Origin: Clostridium sp.
Lineage (GTDB): Bacteria; Bacillota_A; Clostridia; Lachnospirales; Lachnospiraceae
NCBI GenBank assembly: GCA_023666975.1
Contig: JAMPAW010000063.1
Coordinates: forward strand, 1-17,797
Reading direction: 5' to 3'
Length of the DNA stretch: 17,797 nucleotides
Shown here: positions 8,051 through 15,209 of the stretch, one piece after another
Layout: the number at the start of each line of letters is the position of its first letter
Position numbering within the stretch: position 1 is the first letter of the stretch
The notes under the pieces: generated by a model
Databases searched by the model: none
What the model saw: the letters and a program-made list of their open reading frames with translations, nothing else
Told to the model about the DNA's origin: nothing
Translations under genes and position numbers: made by a program

Positions 8051-8628
8051 TCATATATGGAGCATATCTTTGTTACAGAGACAAGAGAGTATTTTTGTAA
8101 AGTCACTTTTACCAAGAATCTGTCCCACGAATACAAGCCCATTTGGAGTAATCAGACACTCATCGCTGAATGCAATATATATTGTTTTCATAGTAGTACT
8201 TTCATGTATGAATCGGCATATACATTATGCAGGCTGGTGCGTCGTGATGCACAAAAAGAAATTTTTTAGAACCTATTACGGAGTACTGATTGACGAGTAT
8301 CCAGAAAGAATCTTAGAGTTTTAAATGGCAAAAAATTGAACGAATATATTATCGGGCATGCAATGGAGGTACAATGTTTTAACGACACTTATATCAATAC
8401 AAATAGTGAAGAAATTAAGAATTACGTGCGGGAGAGAAGTCTGCTTGTAATTGAACGCTTGGAAATATTGGCAAAGAACACGGCAAATGGGTTTCTGTTA
8501 AAAAAGAAGAAGCCGTTCGCATAGTGGTTGAACGGTACCAGGCTGGCAGTAGAAGCGGTAGCAAAAAGAAAATGCTTTCTGTGGCAAAGAGGATATATTA
8601 TTTTCTGAAAAATCAGATAGGAATTTGA
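8051..8628 (+). pseudogene. Degenerate remains of an unrecognised gene
   Basis: This stretch codes like protein in changing frames with stops between: one from about 8051 to 8266, one after a TGA at 8291-8293, and one from about 8460 to a TGA at 8626-8628. A one-base shift near 8455-8470 would join RERSLLVIERL to GKEHGKWVSVKKEEAVRI, and the last frame runs to KNQIGI. The C-terminal part is basic. I do not recognise the family. It may be a glycosyltransferase or other locus gene cut by the event that removed the rest of the KdsC-like gene. No intact product is expected. Confidence 0.6.
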
Positions 8629-8630
8629 TA

Positions 8631-10373
8631 ATGAACCGAGTAATTAAAAAATATGCAAAGCTTTTAGACCCACGGCAAAAAAAAAGAGTATTTCTACTCT
8701 TTTTTATTATGCTCATCGGAGCATTTCTGGAGGTGCTCGGGGTATCCCTTATGGTTCCCCTTCTTACCGCGGTTATGCAGCCGGATATTGTAGAGACAAA
8801 TAAATATGTCAAGATAGTATGTGATACATTAGATCTGCATTCTTACCGATCCTTTGTGATTGCATGTATCATTGCCTTGGTTTTTGTGTTTATACTCAAG
8901 GATCTGTATATCATTTTTCAGTACTATGCGCAGTATCGTTTTGTGTACAACAACCGCTTTGCCACCCAGTGCCGTCTGCTTCATGCCTTTTTGCACCGGC
9001 CATATGAGTATTTTCTTCATGCAGATTCCGGCGAGATCATGCGGGTGGTGCAGGGAGATGTGGGAACAACATACACCTTACTTTCAAGTCTGCTGGGAAT
9101 GGCAACCGAGCTGATTGTATCGGCGGCGCTGCTCATTACAGTGTTTATTATCAGTCCGTGGATGACACTGATGGTCGGAGCATTGCTTTTGCTTGTCATG
9201 TTTTTGATTGCAAAGGTTGTAAAGCCGAAGCTGCAGCGGCAGGGAAAAGTGTTTCAGAAGCATGCGGCGGCAACCAACAAGTGGCTGATTCAGGCAATCA
9301 ACGGGATGAAGGAGATTAAGGTCACAAATAAGGAGGCATTTTTCGAAAATAATTACAATCAGAGTGGTACGAAAATGATAAAAGCAGAGCGGTATAATAC
9401 CATTCTGCAGAATACGCCGCGTCTGATTATTGAGATGAGCAGTGTCTGTTCCATGCTGATTGTCATTGGCATTATGATATACAGTGGTCTGGATATGAAG
9501 ACACTGGTTCCCGCCCTCGGTGCATTCGCCATGGCGGCTGTGAAGCTGATGCCAAGTGCAAACCGGATTACCACAGCCATAAACTCGGTCGCTTTTCAGG
9601 AACCGGCCTTGGACAAGCTTTTAGAGAATCTTAAGGTGCTGGAGGATTCGGCTGAATATGAGAAGCTGGAATCCCAAAACAGCGGAAAGCTTACATTGGA
9701 AAAGGAAATCCTCTTGTCAGACATTACCTATGTCTATCCGAAAGGGGAGGTAAAGGTGCTGGATCATGCCGTCATGCGGATTCCGGTGGGAAAGTCAGTA
9801 GGAATCGTGGGAACCTCCGGCGCAGGGAAAACGACGGCAGTGGATATTTTGCTGGGATTACTGAACCCGCAGGAGGGGCAGGTATTTTCCGACGGGACAG
9901 ATGTGAAGACAGCATATAGGGACTGGCTGTCCCACATAGGCTATATTCCGCAGATGATTTTTATGCTGGACGGTTCCATACGGGATAACGTGGCGTTCGG
10001 CTGTGGAAAAGGGGAACAGAGTGATGAAAAAGTATGGGCTGCCTTAGAGGAAGCCCAGCTTGCAGAGTATGTCAGGGGACTTCCCGAAGGGCTGGACGCC
10101 CGGATCGGCGAGCGTGGAATCCGGTTGTCCGGGGGACAGAGGCAGCGTATTGGGATTGCGAGGGCGCTGTACACGAACCCGGAGCTTTTGGTATTTGATG
10201 AAGCGACCTCTGCCCTTGATAATGAGACGGAAGCGGCAATCATGGAGTCCATCAATGCCCTGCGTGGGAAAAAGACCATGGTCATTATTGCGCACCGGCT
10301 GACAACCATAGAGGGGTGCGATATTGTGTACCGGGTCGAAAACGGGCAGATTATAGAGGAAGAACAAAAGTAA
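8631..10373 (+). CDS. ABC transporter with fused permease and ATPase (lipid-linked glycan flippase/exporter type)
   Basis: This 580-residue half-transporter resembles the MsbA/PglK class and probably works as a homodimer that flips lipid-linked saccharide across the membrane. Six hydrophobic segments lie in residues 20-320. The ATPase domain (about 345-580) is complete: Walker A GTSGAGKT (394-401), signature LSGGQ (499-503), Walker B LLVFDE (519-524) and H-loop histidine 555 in AHRLT. I chose the ATG at 8631, with TAGGA (8618-8622) eight bases upstream; an in-frame TTG at 8625 would add two residues. Its G+C is clearly higher than the AT-rich genes before it and closer to that of rmlA/rmlB, so it probably belongs to the older backbone. 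Its last ~240 bases are repeated at 14915-15141. Confidence 0.9.
   Translation: MNRVIKKYAKLLDPRQKKRVFLLFFIMLIGAFLEVLGVSLMVPLLTAVMQPDIVETNKYVKIVCDTLDLHSYRSFVIACIIALVFVFILKDLYIIFQYYAQYRFVYNNRFATQCRLLHAFLHRPYEYFLHADSGEIMRVVQGDVGTTYTLLSSLLGMATELIVSAALLITVFIISPWMTLMVGALLLLVMFLIAKVVKPKLQRQGKVFQKHAAATNKWLIQAINGMKEIKVTNKEAFFENNYNQSGTKMIKAERYNTILQNTPRLIIEMSSVCSMLIVIGIMIYSGLDMKTLVPALGAFAMAAVKLMPSANRITTAINSVAFQEPALDKLLENLKVLEDSAEYEKLESQNSGKLTLEKEILLSDITYVYPKGEVKVLDHAVMRIPVGKSVGIVGTSGAGKTTAVDILLGLLNPQEGQVFSDGTDVKTAYRDWLSHIGYIPQMIFMLDGSIRDNVAFGCGKGEQSDEKVWAALEEAQLAEYVRGLPEGLDARIGERGIRLSGGQRQRIGIARALYTNPELLVFDEATSALDNETEAAIMESINALRGKKTMVIIAHRLTTIEGCDIVYRVENGQIIEEEQK
10131..10370 (+). repeat. Direct repeat, copy 1 (3' end of ABC transporter)
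   Basis: This segment matches 14915-15141 on the same strand. By hand I count 11 differences in the 216 bases from 10155 to 10370, plus an 11-base gap at 10144-10154 that is missing in copy 2. Most differences are third-position changes. The two copies flank the 10517-14850 module, as expected of an insertion or cassette exchange by recombination. Confidence 0.9.
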
Positions 10374-10398
10374 TGGCAATTAAATGGTATTTCTAAGC

Positions 10399-10442
10399 TG
10401 TTTCTATGTGCCGGGGGAAGTCTTTGAAAAATAGTAGAAACA
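10399..10442. repeat. Short inverted repeat after the ABC gene
   Basis: TGTTTCTA (10399-10406) and its reverse complement TAGAAACA (10435-10442) are separated by 28 bases containing a CCGGGGG run. There is no following T-tract, so this is not a standard terminator. It could be chance or a weak transcript fold in the 143-base gap before the next gene. Confidence 0.3.
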
Positions 10443-10516
10443 TGTAGAAGCGATGGACTCTTGTTTAAAAGTTTTTGTTTGATGTTTTGGCTTAAAAGGG
10501 ATGTGATGGATGGCAT

Positions 10517-11869
10517 ATGGATGACAAAAATGTGAGTTTTGGTATTATAAATCCAATTCATTTGATAGACAAAAAAATATACAAGCTGTTTTCCAGAAAT
10601 GGAAATGTGAAAGAGATTAAGTATGATATGGCTTCCTTTTTCAGGAGGGGCAAATTAACTTATATGATGTCAATATTTCCAGAGCTTAAAGGGAGACATC
10701 CTGATTTGACAGAACAAAACGAGTTAGAGAATAATATTCTAAGCATTACGAGGAAGATAGAATCCGCTGGAATTCAAACATTGATCTTTTCTTCGGAATT
10801 TATTACGGAGATATTGGCTGATGAAATAAATATTGAAAATGCATACCGGAGAATAGAAATTTTCGCTCAATGTATTTGTCAAAGTGTATCCAATATTGGA
10901 TTAATAGCAGAAATGCATCCTTTAAGTCTCGAAGAAAACCATGAAAAGTTAAATTCATATAAAAGATTATTGGATAACCTGGAGGAATGTTTAATCCGAA
11001 AGAGTAAGACAAAGATATTTACTGTAGAAACTGCTTTCGGCGAAGGGGATTGCCTTGACGAAAAAAATATTGGATTAGATATTGGCATTGATAAAAGGAC
11101 TCTTTCACTCACTGATGATATAGCATCTTTTGTGCTCACACACATTAGCGATAAAGAATCCCAATTTGATGTTCCATGCGTTTCAAACCTAGACATGGCA
11201 ATGCGTGTTAAAAGTCACCAGAAAAAATGTTCATTCAAGCTTATTTATCAGCTTAACCCAGATGATTATTTTTATGGCAGGCTGGTTTGTAAAGAACGGA
11301 TAGCTTTAGGGAGAAGGCTGGCGTCTTCCATTCCAAAGAGTGTCATTGATGAAATTGATTTTGTCAGCCCGGTGCCTAATACAGGAACATATTATGCGAT
11401 GGGATTAGCGGAAGGAATTTCTAAGCCGTATATTCAGGGGATAATGAAGACGCTGACTGAGGAAAGATCCTTCCAGCTGGCCGATGCTGATATGAGGAAG
11501 AAATTCCTATGGTCAAAGATAAAAACGCTTCCTGAGCTTGTTGAGGGAAAGACGGTTGCTGTGGTTGATGAGGCAATATTCACGGGATCTACTTTAAAGG
11601 CAGTATGTGGAATGCTCCATGAAAGCAAAGTGCAGAGGATATATTTATGCATCCCAACACCGAGATGCAGATATCATTGCAGCTACAAGGTGCATCCTGA
11701 CAGGGCTATGTTGTTAGAGTATTTAACGGAACCCATGCTGACAGATTATTTTGATGTGGATGGGATTTTTTTTCAAGAAGATCATGTGTTTGAGAATGTT
11801 CTGGACAGCATAGAAAATGATCTTTGCAGAGAATGCTTTATGGGAGGAGATGGAATTCATAATGGGTAA
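10517..11869 (+). CDS. PurF-like phosphoribosyltransferase domain fused to an unrecognised N-terminal domain
   Basis: This 450-residue protein has a clear type I phosphoribosyltransferase C-terminal half resembling that of amidophosphoribosyltransferase (PurF). Marks are CSFKLIYQLNPDD (238-250), SPVPNTGTYYAMGLAEG (284-300), IMKTLTEERSF (309-319), the PRPP loop VVDEAIFTGST (349-359) and the late CREC-F-GG (437-444). The second acidic residue of the PRPP loop is E where PurF usually has D. The PurF glutaminase domain and its N-terminal cysteine are absent. Residues 1-235 may be a TIM-barrel of sugar-isomerase type (IAEMHP, TVETAFG, LDIGID), but this is a weak guess. It should use PRPP with ammonia or another nucleophile. 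It overlaps the next gene's start by 8 bases, linking it to the cytidylyltransferase/aldolase module rather than to purine synthesis. Confidence 0.75.
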   Translation: MDDKNVSFGIINPIHLIDKKIYKLFSRNGNVKEIKYDMASFFRRGKLTYMMSIFPELKGRHPDLTEQNELENNILSITRKIESAGIQTLIFSSEFITEILADEINIENAYRRIEIFAQCICQSVSNIGLIAEMHPLSLEENHEKLNSYKRLLDNLEECLIRKSKTKIFTVETAFGEGDCLDEKNIGLDIGIDKRTLSLTDDIASFVLTHISDKESQFDVPCVSNLDMAMRVKSHQKKCSFKLIYQLNPDDYFYGRLVCKERIALGRRLASSIPKSVIDEIDFVSPVPNTGTYYAMGLAEGISKPYIQGIMKTLTEERSFQLADADMRKKFLWSKIKTLPELVEGKTVAVVDEAIFTGSTLKAVCGMLHESKVQRIYLCIPTPRCRYHCSYKVHPDRAMLLEYLTEPMLTDYFDVDGIFFQEDHVFENVLDSIENDLCRECFMGGDGIHNG

Positions 11870-12584
11870 TCATTTTGTTGCGGTTGTTCCGGCCAGAAAA
11901 GAAAAAGCTAAATATATTGATAAAAACATACTGCCTTTTGGCGATAGCAATCTTCTTGTATATAAAATCCGCCAGTTGAAAAAGGTGGAACAGATTGGAG
12001 AAATAGTGGTTTCTTCCGATGATGACAGAATTTTAGATATGGCAAATGCTGAAGGTGTCAAAGCGGTTAAGAGGCCTGACGAATATAGTGGACACGGCAG
12101 CAGAAGCTATGGGGAATTTATAAGCTATATATGTAATGAAGTAGGATCAGAGCATATATTATGGACGTGTGTCACATCGCCGTTCATTTCTGAGGATAGA
12201 TATATAGATGCTCTGACAACATATGTGGAAAAACTGGAAGATGGATATGATTCCTTGATTTCGGTAGTGCCTCTGCGCAGATATGTATTAGATAAAAATG
12301 GGGCTGTAAATTTCAAGAAAGGACTCCTGCATAAAGATACGGATCAGTTGAAGTCTTTATATTCTGCAACAAACGGTGTCGCTGTTGCGCCTAGAAAAAA
12401 GATGATAGAATGGAATTATTTTTGGGGAAATGTTCCATATATGTATGAAATCAATAAAATTGAAGGCCTTGATATAAAAGATGAATACGATTACATGACG
12501 GCAAAATTATGGGAGGAGATGATAAAAAACAATGGGAATGAGACTTTTGGATTGCACTCTGCGGGACGGCGGATATGTGAATAA
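11862..12584 (+). CDS. NeuA-like (acylneuraminate-type) cytidylyltransferase, divergent copy
   Basis: This 240-residue protein of the CMP-sialic-acid-synthetase fold should activate an acidic sugar with CTP to a CMP-sugar. It starts AVVPAR-KEKAKY-IDKNILPF; the CTP-binding PARGGSKR-type loop has lost its G-G-S. Also seen are SSDDD (24 residues after IRQL), YDSLISV, a central SATNGVAVAPRKKMIEW block and DIKDEYDY near the end. The chosen ATG (11862) begins at the conserved core, after GGAGGAG (11843-11849); an upstream in-frame ATG at 11817 lacks a ribosome site. It is paralogous to the copy at 14158-14850: 36 of the first 71 aligned residues agree by hand. The damaged loop suggests altered specificity, or a partner of the other copy. 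It overlaps the aldolase gene by 53 bases. Confidence 0.75.
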   Translation: MGNHFVAVVPARKEKAKYIDKNILPFGDSNLLVYKIRQLKKVEQIGEIVVSSDDDRILDMANAEGVKAVKRPDEYSGHGSRSYGEFISYICNEVGSEHILWTCVTSPFISEDRYIDALTTYVEKLEDGYDSLISVVPLRRYVLDKNGAVNFKKGLLHKDTDQLKSLYSATNGVAVAPRKKMIEWNYFWGNVPYMYEINKIEGLDIKDEYDYMTAKLWEEMIKNNGNETFGLHSAGRRICE

Positions 12585-13554
12585 CTGGGAGTTTGGCTGG
12601 AATAGAAAAGATCTGGTCAGAAATTTAATTGATGCCAAGATTGATTTGATTGAGATGGGGTTTTTACGCAATGGAAGTTTTTCCCCGGAACAGACCCTAT
12701 ATAATAGGGTAGAGGAGATGTATCCTTTTATAGAGTCTTTTTCAAATGCAAGATTTGGAGCCATGATCAGGCCGGACTGGTATGACATCAGTCAGCTCAC
12801 AGAGGATTCGTCACTGGTTAAGTTTATCAGGTTTGCTTTTTACTACAAGGACAGAAAACTGACAGAGAATTATTGCAGCATAGTGAGGAACCGCGGTTAC
12901 CGTGTGTTTTTGAATGCAGTGAATATATGCTCGTATTCAATGGAACAATTGGCAGAGCTGGTTAAGTTCGTAAATCATGTCCACCCGGATGTTATGACAA
13001 TCGTGGATACCTTTGGATCATTGACAATGGATTCACTCAAAAGATATTACACATATATTGAAGAGCATTTGGATACAGATATAGGGATCGCCTGCCATCT
13101 GCATGACAATATGATTTTGTCGGTTCCGCTGATGCAGACGTTTTTGGAAATTTCCAATAAGGATCGGGAACTGGTGCTTGATGGATCATTGAATGGGATG
13201 GGGCGCATTCCCGGAAACCTTCCCACAGAAGTGCTTATCGATATTGTGAACGCTTTTACTGGTAAGGAAAACTATGATGCCAATCCTGTGCTGGATGCGG
13301 TAAGCAATTACATACTTCCAATTAAGGAAAAGTCATGCTGGGGGTACTCGCCGGCTTTCTATCAATCTGGGCGGTTAAAAGTACATAGATCTTATCCAGA
13401 GTACTATTTAAAAGACCCAAAATTAACCTTAAAGGATATAAAAATAATGTTGGAAATAATTTCTGAAACCGAAAAGAAATGGGCATATGATAAAGAATAT
13501 GCTGATGAAGTAAGAAAGATGTACTTAAATGCATGCAGTGAAAACGTCAAATAG
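12532..13554 (+). CDS. DRE-TIM metallolyase (HMG-CoA lyase / 4-hydroxy-2-oxovalerate aldolase-like)
   Basis: This 340-residue TIM-barrel enzyme belongs to the DRE-TIM family, which makes or breaks carbon bonds next to a keto acid (usually pyruvate) with a divalent metal. Catalytic landmarks are intact: LLDCTLRDGGY (5-15, with R11-D12), E41 in IEMGF, DTFGS (159-163), the metal histidines of CHLHDN (189 and 191) and DGSLNGMGRIPGN (217-229). The C-terminal ~60 residues after KDPKLTL are unlike the classical aldolases and carry no CoA-binding or regulatory domain that I can see. The gene sits between cytidylyltransferase genes and overlaps both neighbours. That context suggests it forms or trims the carbon skeleton of the sugar acid they activate. 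A general catabolic role is unlikely here. Confidence 0.8.
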   Translation: MGMRLLDCTLRDGGYVNNWEFGWNRKDLVRNLIDAKIDLIEMGFLRNGSFSPEQTLYNRVEEMYPFIESFSNARFGAMIRPDWYDISQLTEDSSLVKFIRFAFYYKDRKLTENYCSIVRNRGYRVFLNAVNICSYSMEQLAELVKFVNHVHPDVMTIVDTFGSLTMDSLKRYYTYIEEHLDTDIGIACHLHDNMILSVPLMQTFLEISNKDRELVLDGSLNGMGRIPGNLPTEVLIDIVNAFTGKENYDANPVLDAVSNYILPIKEKSCWGYSPAFYQSGRLKVHRSYPEYYLKDPKLTLKDIKIMLEIISETEKKWAYDKEYADEVRKMYLNACSENVK

Positions 13555-14157
13555 AATTCTTGGAATCATACCTGCCCGTTATGGCTCTACCAGATTGCCG
13601 GGAAAACCCTTAAAAGATATATGTGGACATCCCATGGTTTGGTGGGTATACAATAGAGTAAAAGGGGCAGCTGGGATCAATGAACTTTATGTGGCCACCG
13701 ATGATAAACGTATATTTGACTGCTGTGAGGAAAATATGATTCCTGTGATAATGACATCAGAAGAGCATAAAACAGCAGAAGACAGAATTTACGAAGTCGC
13801 ACAAATAAAAGATGCAGATTTTTATATTCAGATTAATGGCGATGAGCCACTAATGGAAAAGAGCGTGGTCGAGGCTGCAATTCCGAGAATTATTCCGTTG
13901 GATAAGGAATTTGGCACAAATGTTATTACTGAGGTAAACAATCCGGCGTAGCTGATAGATCCGACCAACATTAAAATAGTTTTTGATGATAATATGGATG
14001 CCGTATCCATATCCATATAAAGCCATTATCGACTATAGAATGCAGTTGTATTTATTGAGTGTGCATAATTGCAATACTGTTTTTTGTGGATGCGGATAAA
14101 GATTTAGACTATGTATCAAATGTTATCAAAAACAAAATGAGCAAAGGAGAATTAGAC
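13529..14157 (+). pseudogene. Broken KdsB-like cytidylyltransferase
   Basis: KdsB-type enzymes activate 3-deoxy-octulosonic acid (Kdo) with CTP. The open part (13529-13951, 140 codons) has the CTP loop PARYGSTRLPGKPL (15-28), ATDD (56-59) and the metal site INGDEP (102-107). An in-frame TAG at 13949-13951 then cuts the frame, and the sequence after it continues the family (LIDPTNIKIVFDD). Later pieces, PYPYKAIIDYR (about 14010-14044) and VDADKDLDYV (about 14086-14115), lie in other frames. The whole run is about 110 bases short of a normal ~245-residue gene, so both a stop and frameshifts or deletions occurred. A truncated product is possible but should lack the C-terminal half. The ATG overlaps the aldolase stop by 26 bases. 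Confidence 0.85.
14144..14149 (+). promoter_or_regulatory. Ribosome binding site that sets the start of the second NeuA-like gene
   Basis: AAGGAG lies 8 bases before the ATG at 14158. This argues that translation of the NeuA-like protein begins at 14158 and not at the in-frame GTG at 14059, whose extra residues are leftover KdsB-like sequence. Confidence 0.8.
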
Positions 14158-14850
14158 ATGAGTATGACAGCCGTTGTTCCGGTTCGAGGAGGGTCAAGAA
14201 GGTTAAAAAATAAGAACATTCTGCCCTTTGCAGGAAGTAATATCCTGATACACAAGATTAGGCAGCTACAACAGGTGGCGGAAATTGATGATATCATTGT
14301 GACTTCTGATTCGGATGTGATGCTAGAAATGGCCGCATCACAAGGTGTAAAAACCCATAAACGGGCTCCGGAATATTGTGATGAGAAGACAAAATCATTT
14401 GGCGAGGTTGTTGAATATGTATGCAGGGAAATGCCTGGGGATCATGTGGCCTGGGTTCTTGCCACGGCTCCCCTGCTTTCGCCTAAGGATTATAGGGAGT
14501 GTATTGATATATACTATGACGCTCTTTCGAATGGATATGATTCCCTTATTTCCCTAGAGGAATTCCATAGGTATCTCTTGGACGAAAACGGCCCTATTAA
14601 TTTTGAAATGGGGGTAAAGCATGTACCGTCACAAGAATTAAAACCTTTCTATTTTATAGGAGGCCTTACCATTGCACCCAGGGATAAGATGATGGAATGG
14701 AAGTATATTTACGGTAAAAACCCTGTGAGATACATAATGAACAAGAGGGCAGGTATTGATATTGATGATGAATTGGATTATGCTTGTGCAAAAGCATGGC
14801 TGGATATGGATGAATCATCGATGTCGTTGGAGACTTACCGAAAAGAATGA
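14158..14850 (+). CDS. NeuA-like (acylneuraminate-type) cytidylyltransferase, canonical copy
   Basis: This 230-residue protein should join CMP from CTP to an acidic sugar in the cytoplasm. The CTP loop is intact: VVPVRGGSRRLKNKN (about 6-20). TSDSD follows at about residues 49-53, then SFGEVVEYV, YDSLIS, GGLTIAPRDKMMEW and a late DIDDELDY segment typical of the family. It is a paralogue of the product of 11862-12584, but keeps the loop that one has lost. Length fits single-domain NeuA proteins without an esterase or HAD tail. The frame is open upstream to 14059, but that extension is KdsB remnant. No NeuB, NeuC or sialyltransferase is visible in the window, so I do not claim sialic acid itself as the substrate. 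Confidence 0.85.
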   Translation: MSMTAVVPVRGGSRRLKNKNILPFAGSNILIHKIRQLQQVAEIDDIIVTSDSDVMLEMAASQGVKTHKRAPEYCDEKTKSFGEVVEYVCREMPGDHVAWVLATAPLLSPKDYRECIDIYYDALSNGYDSLISLEEFHRYLLDENGPINFEMGVKHVPSQELKPFYFIGGLTIAPRDKMMEWKYIYGKNPVRYIMNKRAGIDIDDELDYACAKAWLDMDESSMSLETYRKE

Positions 14851-14914
14851 TTTTGAAATATAATGAACACAAATAAGTGAGTGAAATCAATTGACAACAT
14901 TTTCGGCTGGGAAA

Positions 14915-15152
14915 AGGGGACAGAGGCATTGCGAGGGCACTGTACACGAACCCGGAGCTTTTGGTATTTGATGAAGCGACCTCTGCCCTTGACAATGAGA
15001 CGGAAGCGGCAATCATGGAGTCCATCAATGCCCTGCATGGAAAGAAGACCATGGTCATTATAGCGCACCGGCTGACTACCATAGAGGGGTGCGATATCGT
15101 CTACCGGGTCGAAAACGGGCAGATTATCGAGAAAGAACAAAAGAAGCAATAG
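14915..15152 (+). pseudogene. Truncated second copy of the ABC transporter 3' end (direct repeat, copy 2)
   Basis: This fragment repeats the last ~240 bases of the ABC gene at 10131-10370. From 14961 the frame reads VFDEATSALDNETEA and on through AHRLTT to IIEKEQKKQ and TAG. An 11-base deletion after GGGACAGAGGC (near 14916-14927) breaks the frame, and everything upstream (membrane domain, Walker A, signature) is missing. The tail differs: EKEQKKQ instead of EEEQK. It is more likely the end of a sister allele left when the 10517-14850 cassette moved in than a working gene. The 64 bases before it hold nothing recognisable apart from an isolated TTGACA. Confidence 0.9.
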
Positions 15153-15163
15153 GAGGCTTGCGA

Positions 15164-15184
15164 TGTAATGGCAAAAGCGTTACA
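15164..15184. promoter_or_regulatory. Imperfect palindrome upstream of the antitoxin gene
   Basis: TGTAATG (15164-15170) and CGTTACA (15178-15184) pair with one G-T mismatch around a 7-base loop, 25 bases before the antitoxin start. RelB/DinJ-type antitoxins repress their own operons through palindromes like this, so it is a candidate operator. That role is inferred from position. Confidence 0.4.
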
Positions 15185-15192
15185 ATAGGAGC

Positions 15193-15200
15193 AAAGGAGG
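15193..15200 (+). promoter_or_regulatory. Strong ribosome binding site of the antitoxin gene
   Basis: AAAGGAGG is a near-perfect Shine-Dalgarno match 9 bases before the antitoxin ATG at 15210. It fits the high antitoxin output usual in such pairs. Confidence 0.8.
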
Positions 15201-15209
15201 TGGCGTGTA

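Noticed and set aside
11817..11861. Upstream ATG at 11817 for the first NeuA-like gene
   Set aside because: It would overlap the PRTase gene by 53 bases without a ribosome site, and the added residues lie outside the conserved core.
10517..11869. Annotation as a purine-pathway amidophosphoribosyltransferase (purF)
   Set aside because: The glutaminase domain and its cysteine are absent and the neighbours are glycan genes, so only the PRTase domain similarity is claimed.
14059..14157. GTG start that would extend the NeuA-like protein by 33 residues
   Set aside because: The extension matches the C-terminal end of KdsB-type proteins, and a good ribosome site lies before the ATG at 14158.
14891..14914. 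Promoter with TTGACA at 14891-14896
   Set aside because: The bases at the expected -10 position are G-rich; no match to TATAAT.
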